From positions 19,743-83,742 of the forward strand of contig CAIMWF010000103.1 of the NCBI GenBank assembly GCA_903845055.1: DNA of 64,000 bases, in the 5' to 3' direction. This document shows, piece by piece, positions 9,064-18,096 of this stretch. The position numbers were made by a program, and so were the translations under genes. The first letter of the stretch is position 1; each line of letters begins with the position of its first letter. Origin of the DNA: an uncultured Bacteroidales bacterium (lineage in GTDB: Bacteria; Bacteroidota; Bacteroidia; Bacteroidales; FEN-979). Under the pieces are notes generated by a model. It ran no database searches. It had not been told where the DNA came from and worked only from the letters and a program-made list of their open reading frames with translations.

Positions 9064-9897
9064 ATGAAAACACCAAAAATCATCATCACCCTCGCCCTTC
9101 TGGCGGGTTTCATCTTCCTCTACACAGGTTGCAAGAAAACATCCACCACCACTCCCCCCTCGGGAACCTCGGTGACTACCGACAATGCCAGCGCTGAATC
9201 AGCTTTTGACAATGCAAAACAGTGGGCCGACCAGGCCATGGCCAATGCCGGTAAAAAATCAACGATGAACGACACGGTATACATGGGCACCTGTGTTTTG
9301 GCAACCCTCGACATCAGCACCATTCCCTATAAACTTACCATTAATTTCGGCCCAACGAACTGCAAATGCGACGACGGGAAATATCGCCGGGGCAAGATTA
9401 TCGTACAGTTCAACGGCAGTTACTGGGCCACGGGTACCGTTATCACCTATTCATTCAGTGATTATTTCATCAACGATAACCAACTGACCGGTACCAAAAC
9501 CATTACAAATAAAGGGCGCAATGCCGCCAACCACCTCTGGTGGGAGGTCAGCGTGAACGGATCCCTTATCAAGGCGAATAACGGCGGGACCATCACCCTG
9601 CACTCGGTCAGGCAGCTCGAATGGTCCGAAGGAGAATCCACTCCGTTTGTATGGTGGGACGATGTGTACCTGATCACCGGTTCGGCAAGCGGTGTAAGTG
9701 CCAATTCAAAAACATATAACGACACCATTACCAAAGCCATCAGGAAAAAGCTGAACTGCGAATGGTTTGAAAGCGGGACCATCAATTACAACATCCAGGA
9801 TCTTCCGCAGATCGTAGTCGATTATGGCGACGGAACCTGCGACAACATAGCCACTGCCACCATCAACGGGGTAACCTACACCATTCACCTGGACTGA
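9064..9897 (+). CDS. Hypothetical beta-rich lipoprotein
   Basis: A 277-residue protein with a signal peptide ending in a lipobox (LYTGC, Cys23), followed by a Ser/Thr-rich linker (about 26-45), so it should be anchored in the outer membrane or periplasm. The rest is rich in Thr, Asn, Gly and aromatics, with alternating beta-type patterns; a Cys-containing segment reads NCKCDDGKYRRG. Similar lipoproteins occur in several Bacteroidota as far as I recall, without assigned function. It is followed by a strong terminator at 9911-9946 and has about 160 bp of its own upstream DNA, so it looks like a single-gene unit. Confidence 0.75.
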   Translation: MKTPKIIITLALLAGFIFLYTGCKKTSTTTPPSGTSVTTDNASAESAFDNAKQWADQAMANAGKKSTMNDTVYMGTCVLATLDISTIPYKLTINFGPTNCKCDDGKYRRGKIIVQFNGSYWATGTVITYSFSDYFINDNQLTGTKTITNKGRNAANHLWWEVSVNGSLIKANNGGTITLHSVRQLEWSEGESTPFVWWDDVYLITGSASGVSANSKTYNDTITKAIRKKLNCEWFESGTINYNIQDLPQIVVDYGDGTCDNIATATINGVTYTIHLD

Positions 9898-9910
9898 TCA
9901 TTGTTAAAAA

Positions 9911-9946
9911 AAATCCCGCACCTGGATTCAACCCGGTGCGGGATTT
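9911..9946. terminator. Strong bidirectional Rho-independent terminator
   Basis: A 12-bp perfect stem (AAATCCCGCACC paired with GGTGCGGGATTT) around a 12-nt loop, with A-rich sequence on the left and T-rich on the right. It sits between two convergent genes, the lipoprotein gene ending at 9897 and the minus-strand gene ending at 9983, and can serve both. Confidence 0.9.
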
Positions 9947-9982
9947 TTATTTTCCATTGAGATGAATTAGCCGGGCCGCTGA

Positions 9983-10294
9983 TCAGCCCCACTTCTGCAC
10001 GGCGGCACCAATTCCCGGTCCTGCCTTTGCAAGGTCTTCAGGCTTCATGAGAGGATTCAATTCAACATCGGCATTCAGCCACAGGAACAAAGGTTCGCAG
10101 AGAAGAGGAATCTCCGACGGGTCGTTGATATCCAGGATTGCAAAGAAGCCCCGCTGGCCCCTGATTGTTGAAAAATACACTGCATCAGCCTTGAGCCCTG
10201 TGATGATCTCATTGATCTTATGCCCAAACTGTGGATCTTTGATTGCTGCGTTGCCCTTTTCAACGGACATACGCACGGAAAGGAGATATTTCAT
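9983..10294 (-). CDS. Small DUF3303-like protein
   Basis: A 103-residue soluble protein starting MKYLLSVRM, with the ferredoxin-like alpha/beta pattern and the ending PEDLAKAGPGIGAAVQKWG. I recall very similar proteins annotated as DUF3303 or, doubtfully, as a pantothenate synthetase. The role is unknown. A longer frame reaches 10348, but the -7 box at 10346-10353 on this strand puts the transcript start near 10341, so the ATG at 10294 is preferred. It is convergent with the lipoprotein gene across the shared terminator. Confidence 0.75.
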   Translation of the reverse strand: MKYLLSVRMSVEKGNAAIKDPQFGHKINEIITGLKADAVYFSTIRGQRGFFAILDINDPSEIPLLCEPLFLWLNADVELNPLMKPEDLAKAGPGIGAAVQKWG

Positions 10295-10345
10295 GATATT
10301 TCGTTTTTTTATGTCGTGTATAAATGTGATTAAAGAATCAATCCG

Positions 10346-10353
10346 CAAATATA
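10346..10353 (-). promoter_or_regulatory. -7 promoter box for the DUF3303-like gene
   Basis: TATATTTG on the minus strand matches TAnnTTTG, giving a leader of about 45 nt before the ATG at 10294. Confidence 0.5.
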
Positions 10354-10485
10354 ATCAGTAATTGGTCTAAATTAATATTATTCAATGATATTTTTATTTA
10401 CAGGGATTTTTCGTCATAATCCAGCAAGGTTTGTCAAGTCCAATGACTGGTATTAAAATTTATTAAAAGAATCATTCTAAATAAT

Positions 10486-10493
10486 TACCTTTG
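10486..10493 (+). promoter_or_regulatory. -7 promoter box for the His-rich protein/TonB receptor unit
   Basis: TACCTTTG matches TAnnTTTG and is followed after about 13 bp by the ATG at 10507, so the leader would be only about 9 nt. The preceding 100 bp is very AT-rich. Confidence 0.55.
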
Positions 10494-10506
10494 CACCCAT
10501 TAGAAG

Positions 10507-10830
10507 ATGCGAAAAATTTCATCCCATATCTCCTTGCTGCTCCTGGTCGTTTTCGGGTTCATCATTACTCCGAAGGAAATGATCCATGAATGTTATGGCC
10601 ATGATGACACGCATTGCAGCCCCGGCCGGGCAATGACCCTGGAGGTTCACCATCACCATTGCGATATCCTGCAGATTGCATCGCTCGTTTATACCTCCCC
10701 GTTTAAAATTGCGCTGCATGCAATAAGGTTTGCCAAGACCCCGGTTTTTTCCGTAGCTTTTTTAATAACCCCGGTTCCATTCCTTCTCTTTTTCAACCTG
10801 AGGGCACCACCCCTTTCATTTTTTCATTGA
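10507..10830 (+). CDS. Small His-rich membrane or exported protein next to a TonB receptor
   Basis: A 107-residue protein with an N-terminal hydrophobic segment (about 7-20), a His/Cys/Asp-rich central part (residues 27-54, including HECYGHDDTHC and EVHHHHCDIL) and a hydrophobic C-terminal stretch (about 78-96). The His/Cys clusters suggest binding of a transition metal in the envelope. Small proteins of this kind occur upstream of TonB-dependent receptors in other Bacteroidota in my recollection; I do not know a defined function. It starts just after a -7 box and lies about 180 bp before the receptor gene, with which it is probably co-transcribed. Confidence 0.65.
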   Translation: MRKISSHISLLLLVVFGFIITPKEMIHECYGHDDTHCSPGRAMTLEVHHHHCDILQIASLVYTSPFKIALHAIRFAKTPVFSVAFLITPVPFLLFFNLRAPPLSFFH

Positions 10831-11013
10831 CATTTACTATGCCGGTCGCGGGGTGACCACTTTTGTCCTTCGTATTCCATCCTTCCGAGTGCATGCAACC
10901 TAAAGAATCCCGGCAAAACAAGTGGTTCGCCGACCCGTAACGGAAACATCGTTTGCTGCCATTTTATCAAGTCACATCATTTGTCATTTTTTATCCCAAC
11001 CAAGGAGCCGTTT

Positions 11014-13338
11014 ATGCCACGTATATCATTGTACACCCTGCTATTCCTTTTCCTTGCGCCTGCCATGACGTACGCACAGGCCACCCTGAGCGGAAAAGTC
11101 ATTGAAAAATCAACCGGTGAAACGCTTGCGGGTGCCACCATATTCATTCCCGACCTTAAGACCGGAGCCGCCACTAACAAGGATGGAGTCTATACCATCA
11201 CCAACCTTCCTAAAAGCACCTTTGTGATCCAGATAAGCTACGTCGGGTACCAGGCCATCACGCGCACCATTGATCTGAGGAAGACGACAAAATGTGATTT
11301 TGAAATGAGTGAATCGGCGATCGAGGCGCAGGAAGTTGTGGTTACCGGCAATGCATTATCGAGCGACAACAGCCAGAGCAGCATTTCCATTACCCCGATC
11401 GGCAAGAACCAGTTGCTTACCATCCCCTCCACCAACCTGATCAATTCAATCGCTACCGTGCCGGGGTTGTCTGAAATCACCACCGGGGGCGCCGTTTCCA
11501 AACCCGTAATCAGGGGTCTGAGTTATAACCATGTGATCACCCTGAATGAAGGGGTAAGGCAGGAAGGCAGCCAGTGGGGCGATGAACACGGCATTGAGAT
11601 CGACCAGTTTTCAGCCGATCGCATCGAAGTGCTGAAAGGACCTGCCAGCCTGTTTTATGGCTCCGACGCCATGGGCGGCGTAATCAACATACTGGAACCC
11701 ATCCCGGCACCGCTGAATACCGTCAAAGGGGAGTTTGTATCGCAGTTTTCAACCGGGAACAAGCTTTTCGGGAATTCGCTGATGGCCGAAGGCAACCAGA
11801 ACGGGCTTATCTGGCGCGTCAGGGGAACATGGAAAACAGCAGCGTCCTATCAAACGCCCCCGGAATATGTTTACAACAGCGGTTACTGGGAGCGCGATAT
11901 CAACGCAATGGCGGGGCTGAACAAGCGTTGGGGTTACAGCCATATTCATTTCAGCCTTTTCGACACCAAAATCGGGATGATCGAAGGACTGCGCGACTCG
12001 CTCACCCACCGCTTCATCAACCACCAGGGCGCCATGGTCACCCCCGATGAAGCAAGAAGCCGCGATATTGCCGTTCCCTTCCAACTCGTTTCACACCAAA
12101 AAGTATCGTCGGTCTCCAATTTCGTGACCGGAAAAAGCCAGGTAAGGATCAACCTTGGATACCAGGTCAACGACCGGCGCGAATTTTCGGAAACCCCCGC
12201 TGAGCCCGGGCTCTATTTCCATCTCGACACCTGGACAGGCGACGTGAAATACACCCTCAGCATGGAAAAATCCCTGGAGTTGGTAGCTGGAATCAGCGGA
12301 ATGACCCAGACCAACCGGAACCGGGGCATCGAGTACCTGGTTCCCGACTACAACCTTGATGACATTGGAGGATTCGTTTATGCAAAAAAAAGCTGGGATC
12401 GGGTGACCCTGAACGCCGGCGCACGCTTCGATGTGAGGCAGGTAACTGGCAAGGCGTTGTACCTCGATTCGGCAGGACACAAATCAACCTCTGGCGACAC
12501 GCTGTTCCCCGGTTTCAGCAGCACCTTCTCCGCAGTCACCGGTTCCGCGGGGATCACCTTCAAACTGAATAAAACCTTTAATCTGAAATTCAATGTCGGC
12601 AGGGGATTCCGCGCACCAAACATCGCCGAACTCGGTTCAAACGGCGTGCATGAGGGAACCTTCAGGTACGAGATCGGGAACCCGTTGCTGAAACCCGAAG
12701 TCAGTCTCCAGGCCGACGGGGAAATCTCCGCCAATACAAAATACCTGAATGCCGTATTCAACGGTTTTTACAACACCATCGACAATTTCATCTATTACAG
12801 GAACACCGGCAACGAAAAAAAGATTTACAACGGAATCTCCTACCCGGTTTACCGATACATCCAGGGGAATTCGGTTTTGAAAGGGTTTGAACTGGAACTT
12901 GACATCCACCCGGTGGATCCGCTTCATCTCGACAACAACATCGATTATGTGATGGGGACCAACATATCGACAGGAACGCCGCTGCCTTTTATCCCGGCCC
13001 TTCATTCTCAACATGATCTGAAATGGGTCATGAAGACCGGGAAGCACAGCGTCATTGAAAATCCATGGCTGGAAGCCGGGGTTGAAATTCATTATGCCCA
13101 GAAGCGCGTCGACATTTTCGAGACTGAAACACCCGGTTATGTATTGCTGAATGCCTCCGTCGGAACCATGCTAAAGGTACAACATCAGAACTGGACCCTG
13201 TTCATCAGCGGAAAAAATCTCACCAATGCAAAATACTTCGACCACCTGAGCCGGCTGAAGGAGGTTGGTATCTACAACATGGGGCGGAATATCACCGTTG
13301 GGGTGATGATACCGATCGGGGTGTATGAAAAGAGGTAG
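11014..13338 (+). CDS. TonB-dependent outer-membrane receptor, ZnuD-like (putative metal uptake)
   Basis: A 774-residue receptor. A signal peptide (1-22) is followed by a carboxypeptidase-regulatory-like domain (about 24-100), a plug domain (about 105-230) and a 22-strand-type barrel. The plug carries WGDEHGIEIDQFSADRIEV and GPASLFYGSDAMGGVINI, close to the pattern I know from zinc receptors of the ZnuD type. The barrel has GFRAPNIAEL and a GVHEGTFRYEIGNP segment. With the His/Cys-rich neighbour upstream, zinc or another divalent metal is the likely cargo; copper or a metal chelate cannot be excluded. The start is the ATG at 11014, because AAGGAG lies 6 bp upstream (11002-11007), one of the few clear ribosome sites in this window. 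Its TAG stop is part of an 8-bp tandem repeat. Confidence 0.85.
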   Translation: MPRISLYTLLFLFLAPAMTYAQATLSGKVIEKSTGETLAGATIFIPDLKTGAATNKDGVYTITNLPKSTFVIQISYVGYQAITRTIDLRKTTKCDFEMSESAIEAQEVVVTGNALSSDNSQSSISITPIGKNQLLTIPSTNLINSIATVPGLSEITTGGAVSKPVIRGLSYNHVITLNEGVRQEGSQWGDEHGIEIDQFSADRIEVLKGPASLFYGSDAMGGVINILEPIPAPLNTVKGEFVSQFSTGNKLFGNSLMAEGNQNGLIWRVRGTWKTAASYQTPPEYVYNSGYWERDINAMAGLNKRWGYSHIHFSLFDTKIGMIEGLRDSLTHRFINHQGAMVTPDEARSRDIAVPFQLVSHQKVSSVSNFVTGKSQVRINLGYQVNDRREFSETPAEPGLYFHLDTWTGDVKYTLSMEKSLELVAGISGMTQTNRNRGIEYLVPDYNLDDIGGFVYAKKSWDRVTLNAGARFDVRQVTGKALYLDSAGHKSTSGDTLFPGFSSTFSAVTGSAGITFKLNKTFNLKFNVGRGFRAPNIAELGSNGVHEGTFRYEIGNPLLKPEVSLQADGEISANTKYLNAVFNGFYNTIDNFIYYRNTGNEKKIYNGISYPVYRYIQGNSVLKGFELELDIHPVDPLHLDNNIDYVMGTNISTGTPLPFIPALHSQHDLKWVMKTGKHSVIENPWLEAGVEIHYAQKRVDIFETETPGYVLLNASVGTMLKVQHQNWTLFISGKNLTNAKYFDHLSRLKEVGIYNMGRNITVGVMIPIGVYEKR

Positions 13339-13380
13339 CGAGGTAGCGAGGTAGCGAAATAGCGAAATAGCGAAAATAGA
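13332..13380. repeat. 8-bp tandem repeat beginning on a stop codon
   Basis: Five consecutive 8-bp units (GAGGTAGC x3, GAAATAGC x2) followed by a partial unit. The TAG at 13336-13338 that ends the TonB receptor gene is inside the first unit. The same unit family recurs at 22421-22460 and 58656-58672. Confidence 0.9.
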
Positions 13381-13407
13381 GAAAGTGACAGCGTCGGGGG
13401 AGTGCGG

Positions 13408-14412
13408 TTACAGTTGCTGGTATTCGATCACGGGGTAGCCTTTCTGGCCCTTAAGATTGTAAAAACCGATAAACCTCAGTTTATAATACTTTCCGGTGAT
13501 ACCCTGAACGAGATAATTCCGGTTTTTCCGGATGGTGTAAGAACCGGTTGAGAAACTATAAAATTTCCAGTTATACCCGATCGCATCCAGCGCCCCTGAA
13601 AAATTTTGTGCCAGGGCAATCTCCTTGGTAATGCTGATAAAATCGTGGACCGAATCAAGGGCCACCTTCACATTCTGCCTGTTGGATAACACCCCGGTGA
13701 CCAGGTATGGATAGGGAATTCCCTGGTCGGTGAACAACAGGGTCGTGTATTGCGTAAACAAAAGGTCAAAGGTATTCCGGGGCGGTTCAAGTTGCTTTAC
13801 TGTACCGGTCTTCAGGCTGAAATAATTGCAGCTTACCAGCGGAACTTTGTTTACGCTGGCTGACACAATCGCCCCTCCCTTCAAAGGGGCATACCTGAAA
13901 TAAAAGGTGTTGTTTTTAAGGCTGTCGAACTGCACCTGGTAAATGCCCAGGTTATTTCCAAGTTCATCCATTCCGCGGTTGATGGCATAGAGATGTTTGT
14001 TTGAAACGGTGTCATTGCCCTTTACCGAGAACCATTGCCCGATGGCGGTCGAATCGGGATCACCGTCCGATTTATCAAAGAGCCATTTCAGCCCGGTGGT
14101 ATCATGCGCCTCGCCCAGCGTCAGGGTCCCCATATCACCAGCCTTCATGAAATCACTTGAATTCAGCAGGATGTGCCATCCCGCCTGGCTGCATTCAAAC
14201 CCGAGGTCGAAGGATGTTTTCGTGTCGGTGGCGACCGACCGGGCTGAATCAAGACTGAAGTAAACCTGGTACAGGTAGGTCTGGGTCAAAGGGATGGTGT
14301 CGGTGGTCGCGTCGCTTTTCGGGTGGGGGGCGATCATCTTATCTTTTTTGAAACAGGAATGCAGGGCCAGGGCGACCAACAGCAACACCAGGAGTTTACC
14401 GGTCCTCATCAT
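13408..14412 (-). CDS. hmuY: HmuY-family surface lipoprotein (two HmuY-like halves)
   Basis: A 334-residue lipoprotein: signal peptide with LHSC at Cys20, then two HmuY-like halves. The first has FDLGFE and WHILLNSSD, the second FDLLFTQYTT and YPYLVTGVLSN. HmuY proteins bind haem, and some relatives bind other tetrapyrroles, and hand it to a TonB receptor. It is translationally coupled to the receptor gene upstream by a 4-bp ATGA overlap at 14409-14412. Haem as ligand is inferred from family and neighbours. The axial ligands cannot be assigned without a structural alignment. Confidence 0.8.
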   Translation of the reverse strand: MMRTGKLLVLLLVALALHSCFKKDKMIAPHPKSDATTDTIPLTQTYLYQVYFSLDSARSVATDTKTSFDLGFECSQAGWHILLNSSDFMKAGDMGTLTLGEAHDTTGLKWLFDKSDGDPDSTAIGQWFSVKGNDTVSNKHLYAINRGMDELGNNLGIYQVQFDSLKNNTFYFRYAPLKGGAIVSASVNKVPLVSCNYFSLKTGTVKQLEPPRNTFDLLFTQYTTLLFTDQGIPYPYLVTGVLSNRQNVKVALDSVHDFISITKEIALAQNFSGALDAIGYNWKFYSFSTGSYTIRKNRNYLVQGITGKYYKLRFIGFYNLKGQKGYPVIEYQQL

Positions 14413-16637
14413 TTATATTTGTTGAATTGAAAAGATAATTTTGCGAAAACCGTACGCCCGAAGCCGATGCTCATGTTGCCGTCGCCGCTGCTGTGCGCGC
14501 CTCCCCCGCCCCCCGTGGCCGGAACGGAGGTAACATTGAACATGTTCTTGATACCGGCCGACAACCTGATCCGGCCGTCCCAGAAACCTTTGCTCGCGGT
14601 AAAATCCATCATGTTGTAGGGTTTGATCCAGCCCCAGGCGAGTGTTTTGGCATCAAGCGTCAGTTGCGGCGTGGCTCCTGTGTATTTGTAGTACAATGAC
14701 AGGGTTACATCAGGTTTGATGAACCGGTAAGAGGTATTCATGGTCACTTCGGAGGCCCATTTAAACGTGTTGTAGGGTGTTGCGGCATCAGGACTGCCGG
14801 TGATTCCCGTTTCCCCCACTCCGAACTGAAGCTTAAAGGCCGGGTAAAGCTGGTAGGCACAGCCCAGCTGAACGCCGGTGCTCTTGTACCTGCTCACATT
14901 CTCGTAACTGTATTGCAGGTTGTTGCCCGTTTGTGCCAGAAGGATCACATTGTCGACAAGGTTGTAGAAAGCATCAAAATCAAAGGACCACGCCACCTTT
15001 TTCTGCTCTTCTGCATAATTGAGGTTGATGCTGAAATTGTTGGAGCTCTCCGCCTTCAGGTCGGGATTGCCGTAAATGTTGTGGTTCACATCCACGAAAA
15101 GCATGTAAAGTTCCTTGATGGCAGGTGCCCTGAAACCACGCGCATATGAAAACCGGAGGCTCAACGGGTCGAGGATGGACCATTTGGCACTCAACGCATA
15201 AATGAGTGGTGCCGTGTATTTCGTATTTTTTATGTATCGCAGGCCAGGCTGGATGGAGAGTACTTTCACCGGGTCGTACTGCATGCTGAGGAAAGCGGCA
15301 TAATCGCCGATCTCCTGCCTGTTGCCGGCGATCTTGCGGCCGGTCCCGATCTCGTCATTGACATCAAAACCAAGCTGGTAATGCAGTTTGTAGCCCGGGT
15401 TGCTCTGTGCATAGGTTGCGCGCGCCACGTAATTGTAAACTTTTTCCGTATCGCTTGCCTCGGGGATCACCGTTTTTGCAAGGGTGGTATAATCGATGAA
15501 GATCGCTTCGCTGATCCGCTCATAATAGGAATAGGAGGCCAGGGCGTCGATCACATGAAATTTCGGCAGCTTGATAACAGCGTCAAACCTGCTGGTATAC
15601 CGGTTGGTAATGTAATGATAGTCGGTTGCAGTTTCATAATAGGGATAGATGAGCTGGCCCTTGTCAAGCAGCATCTCGTTGAAATAATCACCGGCGACTT
15701 TTAATTTAATCTTATCAGTGTTAAACGAGTAATAACCGTCGGCAAAATACTGCCGGCGCGGTTTGTAACGGTTGTCGAGCACATCCGTTGAAAAAATATC
15801 GGTGTTCCCTGCGGTGAAATTTCTCCCGCCGTCGATCGAAAAGCCGTGTTTTTTATAGTTGGAAGACAGGCTGCCGTCGAAATTGTAAACGCCCGATGAT
15901 TCAACATAGGCATTCGCGGTGGCATTGAAAAGAGAGGTTTTATTTTCCTTTGTGATGATGTTTACCACCCCGGCCAGGGCGTTGCTGCCATATATCACCG
16001 ACATGGGCCCCTGGATAATCTCCACATGGTCGGTGTTGAAAAGATTGATCTGGTTCAGGTCGAAATTGCCGTTCATTCTCCCGATCAGCGGCACGCCGTC
16101 CATAAGGAATTTGACATTTTCGCCCGACATTCCCTGGATCCGCAGGGTCGTTCCCAGCACGCCGTCCTGGGTCACCCGCATCGTGAGCTGGTCTTTCAGC
16201 AGGTCGGCCATGTTGGTGGCGGCCTTCAGGTCGATCTGGCGCGCGTTGATCACGTTCACCTTGTAAATCGACTTGTCGGCCCGCTCGGGGGTATACTGTC
16301 CAGTCACCACCACCTCATCCATGTTCAGCACCTTCGGGCGAAGCTGGATGTTGAGTGACTGGCCGGGTTTTATGGTATCGTTGTAGGTGGTATAGCCCAT
16401 GTAACTCACGGCTATCCTTGAAGTTTCCTTTATTTCATTCGGTACGGTGCCCTCCATCGAGGTAAGGCTGTACCTGGGCGAACCTGATTTAAGACCTTCA
16501 AAGCAGACATGTGCGAAGGCTACCGGTTCATGACTTTTCTGGTCGATGACTTTGATAAAAGCCTTCTGGCCGTAACCAAAGGTTACAGCCAGAAGACTGA
16601 AAAGTCCGAAAAAAAGAGAGAACAGACGCGTCATCAT
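14409..16637 (-). CDS. hmuR: TonB-dependent receptor, HmuR-like (haem/tetrapyrrole uptake)
   Basis: A 742-residue outer-membrane receptor: signal peptide (about 1-23), a degenerate carboxypeptidase-like regulatory domain (about 25-100), plug (about 110-230, with TLRIQGMSGENVKFLMDGV and GPMSVIYGSNALAGVVNI) and barrel. The barrel contains FRAP and NPDL, two motifs described in haem receptors of the HmuR/HemR type. The start used here is the ATG at 16637, 2 bp after the stop of the HmuY gene at 16640. A frame opening at 16667 would overlap that gene and precede a poorer signal peptide. Gene order HmuY-HmuR-HmuY and the tight coupling argue for one uptake unit. A Gly-rich loop (GGGGGAHSSGDG) lies near the C-terminus. 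Confidence 0.83.
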   Translation of the reverse strand: MMTRLFSLFFGLFSLLAVTFGYGQKAFIKVIDQKSHEPVAFAHVCFEGLKSGSPRYSLTSMEGTVPNEIKETSRIAVSYMGYTTYNDTIKPGQSLNIQLRPKVLNMDEVVVTGQYTPERADKSIYKVNVINARQIDLKAATNMADLLKDQLTMRVTQDGVLGTTLRIQGMSGENVKFLMDGVPLIGRMNGNFDLNQINLFNTDHVEIIQGPMSVIYGSNALAGVVNIITKENKTSLFNATANAYVESSGVYNFDGSLSSNYKKHGFSIDGGRNFTAGNTDIFSTDVLDNRYKPRRQYFADGYYSFNTDKIKLKVAGDYFNEMLLDKGQLIYPYYETATDYHYITNRYTSRFDAVIKLPKFHVIDALASYSYYERISEAIFIDYTTLAKTVIPEASDTEKVYNYVARATYAQSNPGYKLHYQLGFDVNDEIGTGRKIAGNRQEIGDYAAFLSMQYDPVKVLSIQPGLRYIKNTKYTAPLIYALSAKWSILDPLSLRFSYARGFRAPAIKELYMLFVDVNHNIYGNPDLKAESSNNFSINLNYAEEQKKVAWSFDFDAFYNLVDNVILLAQTGNNLQYSYENVSRYKSTGVQLGCAYQLYPAFKLQFGVGETGITGSPDAATPYNTFKWASEVTMNTSYRFIKPDVTLSLYYKYTGATPQLTLDAKTLAWGWIKPYNMMDFTASKGFWDGRIRLSAGIKNMFNVTSVPATGGGGGAHSSGDGNMSIGFGRTVFAKLSFQFNKYK

Positions 16638-16639
16638 GC

Positions 16640-17905
16640 TTAAGCGGTGGCAATTATCCCCGAACATGTTTCCTTTGCTGCGTTGGAAACATTCTTGAAA
16701 TAATCACCGGGTTGCACCCCGGTTCCACCTGCTGAAAAAGCACAGCGTCCCTCTTTCCGCATTCCCGGACGATCTGCACGGAGTTGTCGGCCTGTCAGAT
16801 CTGTAAGAAAAAAAGAAAGTCCGTTACCGGTCATCCCGGTTGAATTTAATGAAGACGGCAATTGCAAATCCTGCTCTGTTTTGCAGGAGAGAGCCGTTCC
16901 GGCAACCTTCTGCAGTTTGAATTTAACCACCCCCGTCGTGCTGCCGCCAAACGCGGTGAAATAGAATTTATAGGTATCGCCGTTGAGTGCCTTGATGAAG
17001 TACACCGTGGAATCAACCACTTTATAAACGAAGTTTGTCATGTCGAAACTCTTCCAGTTCCAGCCGATCGATGAACGGGTAGAATCCCATGCACCCGGTG
17101 TGTAATCGCTGTAAGTGAGGGCAACCGGGTGAAATTTCTTTGTTTTCGCGCTGCTGTTTACCAGCACGCCGGTAACGAGGTATGGCGTGCCGTCGGGTTG
17201 TACGGACATGTACCTTGTAAAGAGGATATCCCAGCTGGCCTTGACCGGCTGCATTACAACCGGGGCATTTGTTTCAAGTGAATATCCCGAAAAATCGATA
17301 TCGGTCAGGGTGCTGATATCCCGTGTAACAATCTGCTCGTTGGATCCATTGATGTTGGCATACCGGAAGACATAGATATCGAGCGAGGAGAGCTTTTTCA
17401 CCATCCAGAGTTTTTTGAAACTGCCGTCCCTTAATTTGATAACGAACAGCGAATCGCCGTTCAGGTCGTGCGTCACACTGTTATAAATGGCCCAGCCATA
17501 ATCGGGGTGCCCGATCGCATAACGTGAAAAGGCACCATTTTCCCAGTCATTCGGATCGTTGTACATTGGTTTCCAGGCATGGAGCCCGAGGGTATCCAGC
17601 GTAGCCCAGCCGCTCGTATCCGCTTTCGGGTAGGTATACAGCACGACCCCTGCCCCATCGTTGATCAGGATTGATGAACTTCTTTTAGCAGTGCGGAAGG
17701 CAATGTCCCAGGTGAAATGCGAAGAGGTCTGCACGATGCCATTGGGCATGCTGTAATAGACTTCATTGGCATATCCGGCCGACATGACAATCGAGTCGGT
17801 CTTTACCGTTGCGGGCGGAATGACAGGTGTTGCACTATTTTTCTTGCATGAGGAAACTCCAAATAAAAGGGAACAAAAAATCATGAGGAACAACAGGTTT
17901 TTCAT
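16640..17905 (-). CDS. HmuY-family lipoprotein with an extra C-terminal tail
   Basis: A 421-residue lipoprotein, first gene of the HmuY-HmuR-HmuY unit. The lipobox ends at Cys20 (GVSSC). Two HmuY-like halves follow: FTWDIAFRTAK with ILIND, then SWDILFTRYMSV and TPYLVTGVLVN. The last 85 residues are additional and resemble a decayed T9SS sorting domain: FFLTDLTGRQLRA and GVQPGDYFKNV are there, but the usual NP motif and final strand are missing. A signal for both lipidation and T9SS export on one protein would be odd, so the tail may be vestigial. Its stop is 2 bp from the receptor start. No TAnnTTTG box is seen directly upstream. Confidence 0.78.
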   Translation of the reverse strand: MKNLLFLMIFCSLLFGVSSCKKNSATPVIPPATVKTDSIVMSAGYANEVYYSMPNGIVQTSSHFTWDIAFRTAKRSSSILINDGAGVVLYTYPKADTSGWATLDTLGLHAWKPMYNDPNDWENGAFSRYAIGHPDYGWAIYNSVTHDLNGDSLFVIKLRDGSFKKLWMVKKLSSLDIYVFRYANINGSNEQIVTRDISTLTDIDFSGYSLETNAPVVMQPVKASWDILFTRYMSVQPDGTPYLVTGVLVNSSAKTKKFHPVALTYSDYTPGAWDSTRSSIGWNWKSFDMTNFVYKVVDSTVYFIKALNGDTYKFYFTAFGGSTTGVVKFKLQKVAGTALSCKTEQDLQLPSSLNSTGMTGNGLSFFLTDLTGRQLRADRPGMRKEGRCAFSAGGTGVQPGDYFKNVSNAAKETCSGIIATA

Positions 17906-18096
17906 GGCAGACAGTTTATGGCTTAAAATTGAAAGAAAAATCGGAATATTTGCCGGATATGAGCAGGTTGGGGAAAATCAGCCGGTGGCTGACCTGAGTG
18001 ATATGCATCGGTTGCCTGTGTGATACAGTGACAACCAAACGCGGGTATCGCGCGTGTCACAGACACGGCGGACCATTCCTGGCTCAACAGAATTTA

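Noticed and set aside
16640..16900. Frameshift repair restoring a full T9SS domain at the end of the first HmuY gene.
   Set aside because: Reading the other frames of the tail did not give the missing NP motif or the last strand.
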